Source of the DNA: an uncultured Clostridia bacterium
GTDB lineage: Bacteria > Bacillota > Clostridia > Lachnospirales > Anaerotignaceae
Assembly: GCA_947036475.1 (NCBI GenBank)
Contig: CAMQRG010000118.1
Span: 1 to 6,327 of the forward strand
DNA: 6,327 bases
Direction: 5' to 3'
Shown: positions 1-6,327 of the stretch, piece after piece
How the letters are laid out: each line of letters starts with the position of its first letter
Numbering within the stretch: position 1 is the first letter of the stretch
The notes under the pieces: model-generated
What the model saw: the letters and a program-made list of their open reading frames with translations, nothing else
Databases searched by the model: none
What the model was told of the DNA's origin: nothing
Translations under genes and position numbers: made by a program

Positions 1-5
1 TTCAT
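1..5 (-). CDS. Start of a divergent gene, cut off by the left edge
   Basis: Only the first codon and two further bases of this minus-strand gene are present: ATG at 5-3, then AA. It is called because the upstream signals are good. A GGAGG Shine-Dalgarno sequence (minus strand, 17-13) lies 7 bases before the ATG, and a near-consensus sigma-A promoter ends at base 46, which would give a leader of about 35 bases. An alternative ATG at 19-17 gives only a 5-codon reading frame ending in TGA at 4-2, so it is not the main start. Nothing can be said about the product. Confidence 0.45.
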
Positions 6-45
6 GTACTGTCCTCCATGTGTAGTTGGTTTCTTAGTCGGTTTT

Positions 46-74
46 ATTTTAGAGGAAAAGAGCAGGGTTGTCAA
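46..74 (-). promoter_or_regulatory. Sigma-A-type promoter for the leftward gene
   Basis: On the minus strand the sequence reads TTGACA (74-69), a 17-base spacer (68-52), then TAAAAT (51-46). This is a perfect -35 box, ideal spacing and a 5/6 match to the -10 box. The transcript would start near base 39, upstream of the ribosome binding site at 17-13 and the ATG at 5. By consensus it is the strongest promoter in the window, which suggests high or constitutive expression unless a regulator binds nearby. Confidence 0.65.
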
Positions 75-206
75 TGGCGGCATGGGAAAATCAGGTTTCT
101 TAAGAGATACTTAACAAATGGAAAAAGCAGTTTGATTTAAGAAAACAGATTTTTCTTTGAGATGGATTCATTCAGTCAAACCACCTTATACGAGCTGTGT
201 TTTTGT
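75..206. other. AT-rich divergent intergenic region, no gene seen
   Basis: This stretch separates the two divergent promoters and is visibly richer in A and T than the neighbouring genes. It holds a perfect 8-base palindrome TCTTAAGA (98-105), a CTTAA repeat (99-103 and 110-114), and a 7-bp A/T-only inverted repeat (AAGAAAA at 139-145, TTTTCTT at 151-157). Any of these could be a regulator site, but none matches an operator I can name. A short open frame starting at 162 runs into the topB region without a ribosome binding site and is not taken as a gene. Confidence 0.3.
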
Positions 207-235
207 TTGCTTTTCCGTCCTGACAATGCTATACT
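207..235 (+). promoter_or_regulatory. Extended -10 promoter for the topB operon
   Basis: The -10 box TATACT (230-235) is preceded by TG one base upstream (227-228), a classic extended -10 element common in Firmicutes. A weak -35 box TTGCTT (207-212) sits 17 bases upstream, matching only the TTG half of the consensus, as is tolerated in extended -10 promoters. Transcription would start near 242, giving a leader of about 29 bases before the TTG start at 271. This start site makes the in-frame GTG at 244 an unlikely translation start. Confidence 0.6.
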
Positions 236-256
236 GAGAAAATGTGGAAAAAGGAA

Positions 257-262
257 GGGAGG
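257..262 (+). promoter_or_regulatory. Ribosome binding site that sets the topB start
   Basis: GGGAGG (257-262), within a longer purine-rich run, lies 8 bases upstream of TTG at 271. The longer open frame begins with GTG at 244, but that codon is next to the predicted transcription start and leaves no room for a ribosome binding site. The protein from TTG starts directly with the conserved family N-terminus (MGKILVIAEKPS). Confidence 0.75.
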
Positions 263-270
263 CAGAAGAA

Positions 271-2421
271 TTGGGGAAAATACTGGTGATTGCGGAGAAA
301 CCCTCCGTTGCACGGGATATTGCAAAGGTGCTGAAAGCGGGTCAGAAGGGCGATGGTTGTCTGATTGGGGAAGAATATGTTGTTTCTTGGGCAATCGGGC
401 ATTTGGTGACGCTGGCAGAGCCAGAGGATTACGATGAAAAATACAAAAAATGGAACATTTCCCTTTTGCCAATCCTTCCGGAAAAAATGAAGCTGAAAGC
501 TGTTCCCAAAACACGTCCTCAGCTGAAAATACTGCATAAGCTGATGCACAGCAGTGAAATTGACAGCATCATCTGCGCGACGGACAGCGGGCGGGAAGGC
601 GAACTGATTTTCCGGTATATTTATGATATTGCAAAGTGTAAAAAGCCGTTCCGCCGCCTTTGGATTTCCAGCATGACGGAACAGGCGATACGGGACGGGT
701 TTGCGGCATTGAAGGACGGCAGTGAATACGACCTGCTGTACCATTCGGCAAAATGCCGTTCCGAGGCAGACTGGCTGGTTGGCATGAATGCCACAAGGGC
801 GTATACAACGCAGTATAACGCGCTTTTGAGTATTGGACGGGTGCAGACACCGACACTGGCAATCATTGTGGAGCGGCAGAAAGAAATTGATGCTTTCGTG
901 CCGGAGGACTATTTTGAGTTGCAGGCGTATTTCGGGGATTTCTGGGGAACATGGACAGATAAAGAAGAACATACCCGAATCCCGAAGGAAGAAACGGCAA
1001 AGGAAATTGCGGTAAAGGTACAGGGGAAACCTGCGCTGATTGAAAAAGTGGAAAAGGAAGAAAAACGCACGCCGCCGCCATTGCTCTATGATTTGACGGA
1101 ACTGCAAAGGGACTGCAACCGGAAATTCGGATTTTCCGCCAAAAAAACGCTGGATATTGCCCAGAACCTTTATGAAAAACGAAAGGCAGTTACATACCCA
1201 AGAACGGACAGCCGTTACCTGAGCGATGATATGAAAGGAAAGGTACGGCATACAGTGCAGAGGCTTTCGGAATTGGAAAAGTATGCGGCTTTTGCACAGC
1301 CGCTTTTGGAGGAAGGCGGGCTTGCTTTTACGAAGCGCATCATAGACAACAGCAAGGTGACAGACCACCATGCCATAATCCCGACAGACGCCAAACTCCG
1401 TCCGGATTCCTTTTCGGATGAGGAACAGAAAGTATTTTCACTGGTGGCAGCGCGTTTTCTGGCGGTTTTTTATCCATATTACCGTTATGAGGTGACAAAA
1501 GTACAGGTACGGACGGAAGGGGAGGCATTCCTCGCGAAAGGGACAGTCATTCTGGAGGAAGGCTGGCAGAGGGTGGAAAAAGCACTGACGCCACCATCCT
1601 CTGCACGCGGCAAAAAGAAAGAGGAAGAACAGAAGCTGCCGCCTGTACAGCAAGGTGAGGAACGTAAAACGGAAAAAACAAAGCTGCTCAAGAAAAAAAC
1701 GACGCCTCCTTTGCTATATACGGAAAGCAGTCTGCTCTCCGCAATGGAAAACGCGGGGCGGTTCGTGGAGGACGAAGCCCTGCGGGAGCAGATGAAGGAC
1801 AGCGGGCTGGGTACTCCTGCGACACGTGCGGCAATCATCGAACGCCTGCTGACGGTGGGCTATATTGTGCGGAAAGGTAAGACGCTTGTCCCAACGGAGA
1901 AAGGGCGGAAACTGATTGATATTGTCCCGGACGAAATGCGTTCTCCGCAGACTACCGGAAAATGGGAAAAAGGGCTTTCCTCTATTGCGAAAGGAAAAAT
2001 GAGCGAGGAGCGGTTTATGGAAAGCATACGGAGGTATGTGAAGTTTCTTGTGCAGGACGCGGCGTCCGGCAGGAAAGCAGGTGTTGTGTTTCCGGAGGAA
2101 ACCCGAAGGGGGAAGGGACGGAAAACCAACAGCTTTGGGAAATGCCCCCTCTGCGGGCGGGATGTTTTAGAGAACACAAAGGCATTTTACTGCGCAGGCT
2201 GGAAAGGCGGCTGCAAGTTTACGCTTTGGAAAGACAGCCTGAAGCCCTATGGCGTAGAGCTGAATGGGGTGTTTGTAAAAAAACTGCTGAAAGCGGGAAA
2301 AACAGAACGGATTCCTGTTGCCCTGCCGCAGACCGGAGAAAAAGGGACAGCGGTGTTCCTGCTGAACAAGGAAAAGGGCGGTATGCCGGAAATGATGGAT
2401 TTTATGCGGGAGGAAACGTAA
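271..2421 (+). CDS. topB: DNA topoisomerase III (type IA)
   Basis: This type IA topoisomerase relaxes and decatenates DNA in the cytoplasm by cutting one strand through a 5'-phosphotyrosine link and passing another strand through the gap. The protein is 716 residues from a TTG start chosen by its ribosome binding site. The Toprim domain is at the N-terminus, with IAEKPS (catalytic Glu9) and ATDSGREGEL (103-112; metal-binding Asp105 and Glu111). The active-site tyrosine is Tyr309 in TYPRTDS. Two hinge-like PPLLY motifs lie near 269-273 and 479-483, the second after a Lys/Glu-rich linker (about 447-477). The conserved SGLGTPATRAAIIERL is at 511-526. A C-terminal zinc-ribbon module has Cys625, Cys628, Cys641 and Cys648, followed by FTLWK. 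It heads an operon with the next two genes. A topB of this kind can be chromosomal or carried on conjugative elements; no mobility gene is visible here. Confidence 0.95.
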   Translation: MGKILVIAEKPSVARDIAKVLKAGQKGDGCLIGEEYVVSWAIGHLVTLAEPEDYDEKYKKWNISLLPILPEKMKLKAVPKTRPQLKILHKLMHSSEIDSIICATDSGREGELIFRYIYDIAKCKKPFRRLWISSMTEQAIRDGFAALKDGSEYDLLYHSAKCRSEADWLVGMNATRAYTTQYNALLSIGRVQTPTLAIIVERQKEIDAFVPEDYFELQAYFGDFWGTWTDKEEHTRIPKEETAKEIAVKVQGKPALIEKVEKEEKRTPPPLLYDLTELQRDCNRKFGFSAKKTLDIAQNLYEKRKAVTYPRTDSRYLSDDMKGKVRHTVQRLSELEKYAAFAQPLLEEGGLAFTKRIIDNSKVTDHHAIIPTDAKLRPDSFSDEEQKVFSLVAARFLAVFYPYYRYEVTKVQVRTEGEAFLAKGTVILEEGWQRVEKALTPPSSARGKKKEEEQKLPPVQQGEERKTEKTKLLKKKTTPPLLYTESSLLSAMENAGRFVEDEALREQMKDSGLGTPATRAAIIERLLTVGYIVRKGKTLVPTEKGRKLIDIVPDEMRSPQTTGKWEKGLSSIAKGKMSEERFMESIRRYVKFLVQDAASGRKAGVVFPEETRRGKGRKTNSFGKCPLCGRDVLENTKAFYCAGWKGGCKFTLWKDSLKPYGVELNGVFVKKLLKAGKTERIPVALPQTGEKGTAVFLLNKEKGGMPEMMDFMREET

Positions 2422-2448
2422 AACCACAGGAAAGCGGAGGTTGTAAAA

Positions 2449-3072
2449 ATGGATAATGAAATTTTGGAGCGGGTTAAACAGTTGATTGACGAGATTGCGG
2501 ACTATTATGACCTGCCGTCGGAGGAAGAAACAGAAGAAATGCGGAAACTGACAGGCATAGATTGGGAGGCAGAGGATTTGCAGATGAACTGCTGTGAATA
2601 TTGGAGCCATAACTCTCTGGAAGAAACCGCCTATTTCATGCTTCGTGGGGAATATCCCCCGACGCACGAATGTGAACTTGTTTTCTGGAGGTATAAGCCC
2701 GGCAGTGTCTTGGAGGATAAAGCGGTATATGATAAATACCGCCTTGGGAAAGGGACGCTGAAAGCATTGGAGCCTCTGCCTTTGGAGGATATCCTGCATA
2801 AAATAACGGAACTGTTTCCGGAATGGGAACAGGATACCGAAGCTGGCACGGAGGGGCGGAGTTACCGTTTTAATGCTCTGGAACAGGCAGAATACTGGAC
2901 GGATACACACTTTTGGATATTTGAATATGGCAGGGAAACGGAAATTGAGCGGGAACATCAAATCCTGCGCTTTTCCTGCCACAACATGAACGAACAGCAG
3001 GTTGAAACGATTTTGAAATGTATGGAGGGCTTTCAATGCCCTCTGCACATCAAAGAGGAAAAAGATTATTGA
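2449..3072 (+). CDS. Hypothetical acidic protein, second gene of the topB operon
   Basis: I do not recognise this 207-residue protein. Its ATG is supported by GGAGG at 2436-2440 with an 8-base gap, and it starts 27 bases after the topB stop, so the two are very likely co-transcribed. It is strongly acidic (about 48 Asp/Glu against 21 Lys/Arg), with an acidic cluster SEEETEE near residues 24-30, six tryptophans and many other aromatics. There is no signal peptide or membrane segment, so it is probably a soluble cytoplasmic protein. A Cys-Cys pair sits at about 48-49, and two more cysteines near the C-terminus (about 191 and 197) are not arranged as a clear metal site. The order suggests an N-terminal helical part and a mixed C-terminal part, but this is a guess. 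The gene is intact. Its function is unknown, and operon position alone does not prove a link to topoisomerase or lyase activity. Confidence 0.85.
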   Translation: MDNEILERVKQLIDEIADYYDLPSEEETEEMRKLTGIDWEAEDLQMNCCEYWSHNSLEETAYFMLRGEYPPTHECELVFWRYKPGSVLEDKAVYDKYRLGKGTLKALEPLPLEDILHKITELFPEWEQDTEAGTEGRSYRFNALEQAEYWTDTHFWIFEYGRETEIEREHQILRFSCHNMNEQQVETILKCMEGFQCPLHIKEEKDY

Positions 3073-3085
3073 AAAGGAGAAAAAC

Positions 3086-4363
3086 ATGGAACAGATATAC
3101 GGCGCGCTGGGGATTTCCCCTGAAGTGGAAAAATTTGGTGAAGAAATACTGAAAGGGCTGCGGGAACGGTTTGCGGAAATTGACGCTGTGGCGGAATACA
3201 ATCAGGGAAAAGTCATCGGGGCAATGCAGAAGGAGCGGGTCAATGCCGACTGCTTTGCCGGTTCTACGGGCTACGGCTATAACGATATGGGGCGGGATAC
3301 ACTGGAAAGTGTATACGCGTCCTGTTTCCATACGGAGGCGGCACTGGTGCGCCCGCAGATTACCTGCGGCACGCATGCGCTGACAATCGCGCTTTCCGCG
3401 AACCTCCTGCCGGGAGATGAATTGTATTCCCCTGCCGGAAAGCCTTATGACACGCTGGAAAAAGTCATTGGCATACGGGACGCCGCGCCCTGTTCCCTTG
3501 CAGAATACGGCGTGATTTATAAGCAGACAGACCTTCGCTCTGACGGAACGTTTGACTATGCTGCCATCGAAAAGGAAATCAATGAAAAAACAAAGCTGGT
3601 AACAATACAGCGTTCCAAGGGCTATCAGATGCGCCCGACGTTTTCTGTAGCGCAGATTGGGGAGCTGATTCACTTTGTAAAGACCATTAAGCCGGACGTG
3701 ATTTGTATGGTAGATAATTGCTATGGTGAATTTGTGGAAACAATCGAGCCTTCCGATGTGGGAGCGGATATGATTGTAGGGTCGCTGATTAAAAACCCCG
3801 GCGGCGGGCTTGCGCCCATCGGCGGATATATCTGCGGGAAACAGGAATATATTGACCGCTGTGCTTACCGCCTGAGCGCGCCCGGGCTGGGGCAGGAGGT
3901 AGGAGCAAGCCTTGACCTGATGCGTGGTCTGTATCAGGGCTTTTTCCTTGCGCCTTCGGTGGTATCCGGCGCACTGAAAGGGGCAGTTTTTGCGGCAAAT
4001 ATTTATGAAAAACTGGGGTTCCGCGTGATTCCGAATGGAACGGAACCGCGCCACGATATCATACAGGCGGTTGAATTAGGCAGTGCGGCGGCAATGGAGG
4101 CATTCTGTCAGGGGATACAGGCGGCCGCTCCTGTGGACAGCTATGTTACGCCTGTACCGTACGCAATGCCGGGATATTCCTGTGATGTTATCATGGCAGC
4201 CGGGGCGTTCATACAGGGTTCTTCTATTGAATTGAGCGCAGACGGACCAATCAGGGAGCCTTACGCCGTTTATTTTCAGGGCGGACTGACATGGTATCAT
4301 GCAAAATTTGGTATACTCATGTCCTTGCAGAAGCTGTACGAAGCAGGGCTGGTAAAGTTGTAA
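3086..4363 (+). CDS. PLP-dependent methionine gamma-lyase family protein (aluminium-resistance family)
   Basis: This 425-residue cytoplasmic protein is a fold-type I PLP enzyme of the Met_gamma_lyase / aluminium-resistance family (B. subtilis homologue YnbB), related to Cys/Met-metabolism C-S lyases. The expected chemistry is beta- or gamma-elimination on a sulfur amino acid, but the substrate is not settled for this family. The likely Schiff-base lysine is Lys236 in GSLIKNPGGGLAP, and Asp210 in MVDNCYGEF should bind the PLP ring nitrogen. Other conserved-looking blocks are GSTGYGYNDMGRDTLE (59-74), RPQITCGTHAL (89-99) and the C-terminal EPYAVYFQGGLTW (391-403). Length is normal for the family. 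AAGGAGA at 3074-3080 lies 5 bases before the ATG, and the gene begins 13 bases after the previous stop, so it is the last gene of the topB operon. Its stop is 5 bases from the convergent spoVB stop. Confidence 0.9.
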   Translation: MEQIYGALGISPEVEKFGEEILKGLRERFAEIDAVAEYNQGKVIGAMQKERVNADCFAGSTGYGYNDMGRDTLESVYASCFHTEAALVRPQITCGTHALTIALSANLLPGDELYSPAGKPYDTLEKVIGIRDAAPCSLAEYGVIYKQTDLRSDGTFDYAAIEKEINEKTKLVTIQRSKGYQMRPTFSVAQIGELIHFVKTIKPDVICMVDNCYGEFVETIEPSDVGADMIVGSLIKNPGGGLAPIGGYICGKQEYIDRCAYRLSAPGLGQEVGASLDLMRGLYQGFFLAPSVVSGALKGAVFAANIYEKLGFRVIPNGTEPRHDIIQAVELGSAAAMEAFCQGIQAAAPVDSYVTPVPYAMPGYSCDVIMAAGAFIQGSSIELSADGPIREPYAVYFQGGLTWYHAKFGILMSLQKLYEAGLVKL

Positions 4364-4383
4364 GAACTTTACCGCCCGTTTTT
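4351..4383 (+). terminator. Candidate hairpin terminator spanning both convergent stop codons
   Basis: GGTAAAGTT (4351-4359) and AACTTTACC (4365-4373) form a perfect 9-bp stem with a 5-base loop GTAAG. The plus-strand TAA (4361-4363) lies in the loop and the spoVB stop (4371-4369 on the minus strand) lies in the right arm. On the plus strand a run of five T follows at 4379-4383, four or five bases after the stem, so it could end the topB operon transcript. On the minus strand no T-run follows, so termination of spoVB here is less likely. The stem is A/T-rich and of moderate strength. Confidence 0.5.
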
Positions 4384-5898
4384 GGAAAACAGGAATTGCA
4401 GTTCCTTTCGGGAAAGGCACCCAAGCAGGAACAGGAAAAACAGATAAAGTACGCCCATTCCCGCAAGAGAAAGCAGGAATAATGCTTTAGAGGGTTCGGA
4501 AACCCGTATCAGGTATTTTACCAGCAGGCCGGAAGCTGCTCCCGCAAGCAGGGGCTTCAAAAAGCAGTTGAAAAACGGAGGGACAACACCCGTCCTGCGG
4601 TGCAGGCGCAGAAGAGATGAGCCGACCGTAAAACAAAGACTGCAAAACCAGCCAAACAGGAACGCGCTTACCCCATAAACCGGCATGAAAAACCAGATTG
4701 CGCCGATGGTGATGATGGAGGCGGCAAGGTTGTTCCAGAACAGGAAAAACTGTTCGCCAAGGCCGTTCAGCAGGCCATGCAGGGTAGTCTGTGCGTAAAG
4801 GAAGGGACAGAGGAACGCCAGCGGGAACAGGATTTCCCCCAGACCTGCACGGCTGTATACAATGTAGCAGATTTCCTGCGGGAATACGGCGAAAAGGGCG
4901 GCGGAACCAATCCCGATGATAAAAGTAAACAGCATTGTAGCAGAAACAGTACGGCTGACACGCTGGTCCTGCTTGACAGCACATGCCTCTGAAATTTCCG
5001 GCACAAGCGAAACAGATGCCGCCATCAGACAGGCCGATGGCAGGAGAATCAACGGCATTGCCATGCCTGTCAGTTCGCCGTAAGTGCTGAGCGCTTGCGC
5101 GGTATCCTGCCCGTATAGCTGAAGCTGGCGGGGAATCAGTACGTTTTCCAATGCGGACAGCAGTGACGCCGCAATGCGCGAAGCGGAAAGCGGCACAGCC
5201 ATTGCCAGAATCATGGACAATGCACCAGATGGGCTGATTGTCGGCCGACGCACCATTTTATGTACATGCTTATAATGGACGTAATTGGCAACGGTAAAAG
5301 CACAGGAAAGCATTTCACCGAGCAGTATGCCGCAGACAGCAGCACAGCAGGCATATGCCAGCCCGAGCGGGACAAAAATGCCCGCCAGCAGGAAAATCGC
5401 AGCAATGCGGACAGCCTGTTCCAGCACCTGTGAAACAGCGGGAACAACGGTTTCCTGCATACCCAGGAAAAAGCCGCGAAAACAGGAGCCTGCCGCCATA
5501 AAAGGTACGGCAAGCGCGAGCAGGCGCAGGGAAAGCGCGGCGCGGGAATCTTTCAGGAAAAGCTGGGCTGTTTCTTCCGCAAAAAAGAACAGTCCACCGC
5601 CGACCAGCAGGCTCAGTAAAAGCGAAAGCGTAACAGCCTGCTTCACAACCCTGCCGATATTTCCGCTTTGCCCACGAATATTTTCCTGTGCGGTCAGGCG
5701 GGAGATTGTGGTAGTGAATCCGGCGGAGGTAATGCTCCATGCAAGGGAATAAATTGGCAGTATCAGCTGGTAAAGCCCCATACCTTCCGCGCCAATGGCA
5801 TTGGACATAAAAACGCGGTATAAAAACCCCATGCATTTTGTGATGAGGTTTGCCGCGGTAAGTATCAGTGTTCCGGCTATAATCGTTTTCCGGCTCAT
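4369..5898 (-). CDS. spoVB: SpoVB-like lipid/polysaccharide flippase (MOP superfamily)
   Basis: This 509-residue integral membrane protein belongs to the polysaccharide-exporter branch of the MOP flippase superfamily. SpoVB is needed for spore cortex synthesis and is thought to flip the peptidoglycan precursor lipid II across the forespore outer membrane; relatives export other polysaccharides. The protein is mostly hydrophobic, consistent with the 12-14 membrane helices of the family. The N-terminus (residues 1-70) is typical, with GFLYRVFMSNAIGAEGMGLYQ (24-44) and a first helix near 6-24. Other family-like blocks are ALENVLIPRQLQLYG (249-263) and PSACLMAASVSLVPEISEA (287-305). The ATG at 5898 is chosen because GGGAG (5912-5908) lies 9 bases upstream. 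The open frame extends 126 codons further, but that part lacks family similarity and overlaps the divergent gene's start. It converges with the PLP lyase gene. A paralogous exporter role cannot be excluded. Confidence 0.88.
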   Translation of the reverse strand: MSRKTIIAGTLILTAANLITKCMGFLYRVFMSNAIGAEGMGLYQLILPIYSLAWSITSAGFTTTISRLTAQENIRGQSGNIGRVVKQAVTLSLLLSLLVGGGLFFFAEETAQLFLKDSRAALSLRLLALAVPFMAAGSCFRGFFLGMQETVVPAVSQVLEQAVRIAAIFLLAGIFVPLGLAYACCAAVCGILLGEMLSCAFTVANYVHYKHVHKMVRRPTISPSGALSMILAMAVPLSASRIAASLLSALENVLIPRQLQLYGQDTAQALSTYGELTGMAMPLILLPSACLMAASVSLVPEISEACAVKQDQRVSRTVSATMLFTFIIGIGSAALFAVFPQEICYIVYSRAGLGEILFPLAFLCPFLYAQTTLHGLLNGLGEQFFLFWNNLAASIITIGAIWFFMPVYGVSAFLFGWFCSLCFTVGSSLLRLHRRTGVVPPFFNCFLKPLLAGAASGLLVKYLIRVSEPSKALFLLSLAGMGVLYLFFLFLLGCLSRKELQFLFSKNGR

Positions 5899-5928
5899 AT
5901 GTATCTTCTCCCTGGTCTTGTTATAAAA

Positions 5929-5957
5929 AATATATGCAGGGAAGGGCGGGAATAGGC
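5929..5957 (-). promoter_or_regulatory. Candidate sigma-E-type sporulation promoter for spoVB
   Basis: On the minus strand, GCCTATT (5957-5951), a 14-base spacer (5950-5937) and CATATATT (5936-5929) resemble the mother-cell sigma-E consensus KMATATT-N14/15-CATACANT, with 6/7 and 7/8 matches. Transcription would start near 5922, giving a leader of about 24 bases that still contains the ribosome binding site. No convincing sigma-A promoter is seen on this strand. In B. subtilis spoVB is a sigma-E gene, which fits. This was found by eye in a short AT-rich stretch and could be chance. Confidence 0.4.
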
Positions 5958-6000
5958 TTACCATTGAAACAGGTTTTGTGAGAAAAAGAGGAGGAACTAT

Positions 6001-6327
6001 ATGAAAAAAGAAACGGCAGGGCAAAAAGATTTGTTTGAAGTACTGGATTTTTTGGAAAAATTGGATATCACATATTGGCTGGACGGCGGCTGGGGCGTGG
6101 ACGCGCTCATCGGCAGACAGACAAGGGAGCATCGCGATGTAGACATAAATTTTGACAGCCGCCATACGGACAGGCTTCTTGATGCCCTGCTTGCGGCAGG
6201 CTATGTGATTGAAACGGACTGGCGGCCGGTGAGGATAGAACTTCATCATCCGGAACGGGGATACCTTGATATTCACCCGTTCGTTCTGGCGGAGGACGGT
6301 ACGGCAAAACAGGCGGATTTAGAGGGC
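6001..6327 (+). CDS. lnu: Lincosamide nucleotidyltransferase family protein (Lnu-like), cut by the right edge
   Basis: The first 109 codons of a nucleotidyltransferase-fold protein are present; the frame is open at the window end. It closely resembles LnuA/LnuC-type enzymes (about 160 residues in full), which transfer AMP from ATP to a hydroxyl of lincomycin or clindamycin and so inactivate the drug in the cytoplasm. Diagnostic motifs are TYWLDGGWGVDAL (24-36), EHRDVDI (43-49) with the metal-binding pair Asp46 and Asp48, and GYLDIHP (87-93) with a third acidic residue, Asp90. These correspond to the Asp triad of ANT(2'')-type transferases. GAGGAGG (5988-5994) sits 6 bases before the ATG. It is divergent from spoVB, with 102 bases between the start codons; no clear promoter for this gene is seen there. 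The family is clear. The exact substrate, the allele and whether it confers resistance are not. It could be an intrinsic chromosomal member with weak or other activity. Confidence 0.8.
   Translation, partial: MKKETAGQKDLFEVLDFLEKLDITYWLDGGWGVDALIGRQTREHRDVDINFDSRHTDRLLDALLAAGYVIETDWRPVRIELHHPERGYLDIHPFVLAEDGTAKQADLEG

Noticed and set aside
100..117. Rex-like operator (TTAACAA at 111-117)
   Set aside because: Only one half-site matches; the partner half at 100-106 does not fit TTGTTAA.
139..157. A/T inverted repeat as a terminator
   Set aside because: The 7-bp stem is almost entirely A-T pairs, with one G-C pair, and no gene ends just upstream on either strand. Termination is unlikely.
229..1371. 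Long minus-strand open frame of 380 codons opposite topB
   Set aside because: It is antisense to a clearly conserved coding region, has a low-complexity Phe/Arg/Cys-rich translation and no supported start. It is a shadow of topB codon usage, as are the shorter frames there.
271..2421. topB as evidence of an integrative conjugative element
   Set aside because: No relaxase, integrase, conjugation gene, direct repeat or attachment site is present, and topB is followed by an ordinary metabolic gene and faces a sporulation gene. A chromosomal copy is simpler, though the flanks are not visible.
2167..4054. Two minus-strand open frames of 344 and 334 codons opposite the acidic protein and the PLP lyase
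   Set aside because: Both lie across well-supported plus-strand genes and their junctions, and their translations resemble no protein family. They are shadow frames.
5899..6276. N-terminal extension of the spoVB frame by 126 residues
   Set aside because: The extension crosses the intergenic region and the antisense strand of the Lnu gene, lacks SpoVB similarity and has no ribosome binding site. The ATG at 5898 has one.

Overview
The window looks like an ordinary chromosomal segment of a spore-forming, low-to-mid-GC Firmicute, most likely of class Clostridia (a gut Lachnospiraceae-like organism). The support is strong GGAGG-type ribosome binding sites, a TTG start codon, a Firmicutes-type topoisomerase III, a SpoVB-family sporulation flippase, and a PLP enzyme of the Met_gamma_lyase (aluminium-resistance) family typical of this phylum. 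Genus and species cannot be read from the sequence.

Layout. Bases 1-270 form a divergent promoter region. A gene on the minus strand appears to start at base 5 and runs off the left edge, driven by an almost perfect sigma-A promoter (TTGACA-N17-TAAAAT). On the plus strand an extended -10 promoter (TGcTATACT) starts a three-gene operon: topB (TTG start at 271), a 207-residue acidic protein of unknown function (2449-3072), and a fold-type I PLP-dependent lyase (3086-4363). The genes are separated by only 27 and 13 bases, and each has its own ribosome binding site.

The operon converges with spoVB (4369-5898, minus strand). The two stop codons are only 5 bases apart and lie inside one 9-bp hairpin that may act as a terminator. 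spoVB has a candidate sporulation sigma-E-type promoter upstream. Divergent from spoVB, at 6001, begins a nucleotidyltransferase of the lincosamide-inactivating Lnu family. It is cut by the right edge of the window after 109 codons, roughly two thirds of the expected protein.

How the genes relate. Co-transcription of topB, the acidic protein and the PLP lyase is well supported by spacing, but no shared pathway is obvious. No integrase, transposase, relaxase, terminal repeat or CRISPR structure is visible, so there is no direct evidence of a mobile element, although topB and lnu genes both occur on mobile elements elsewhere. I found no clear new biological system. The items most worth a second look are the unknown operon protein, the Lnu-like gene, the stop-codon-spanning hairpin and the candidate sigma-E promoter.
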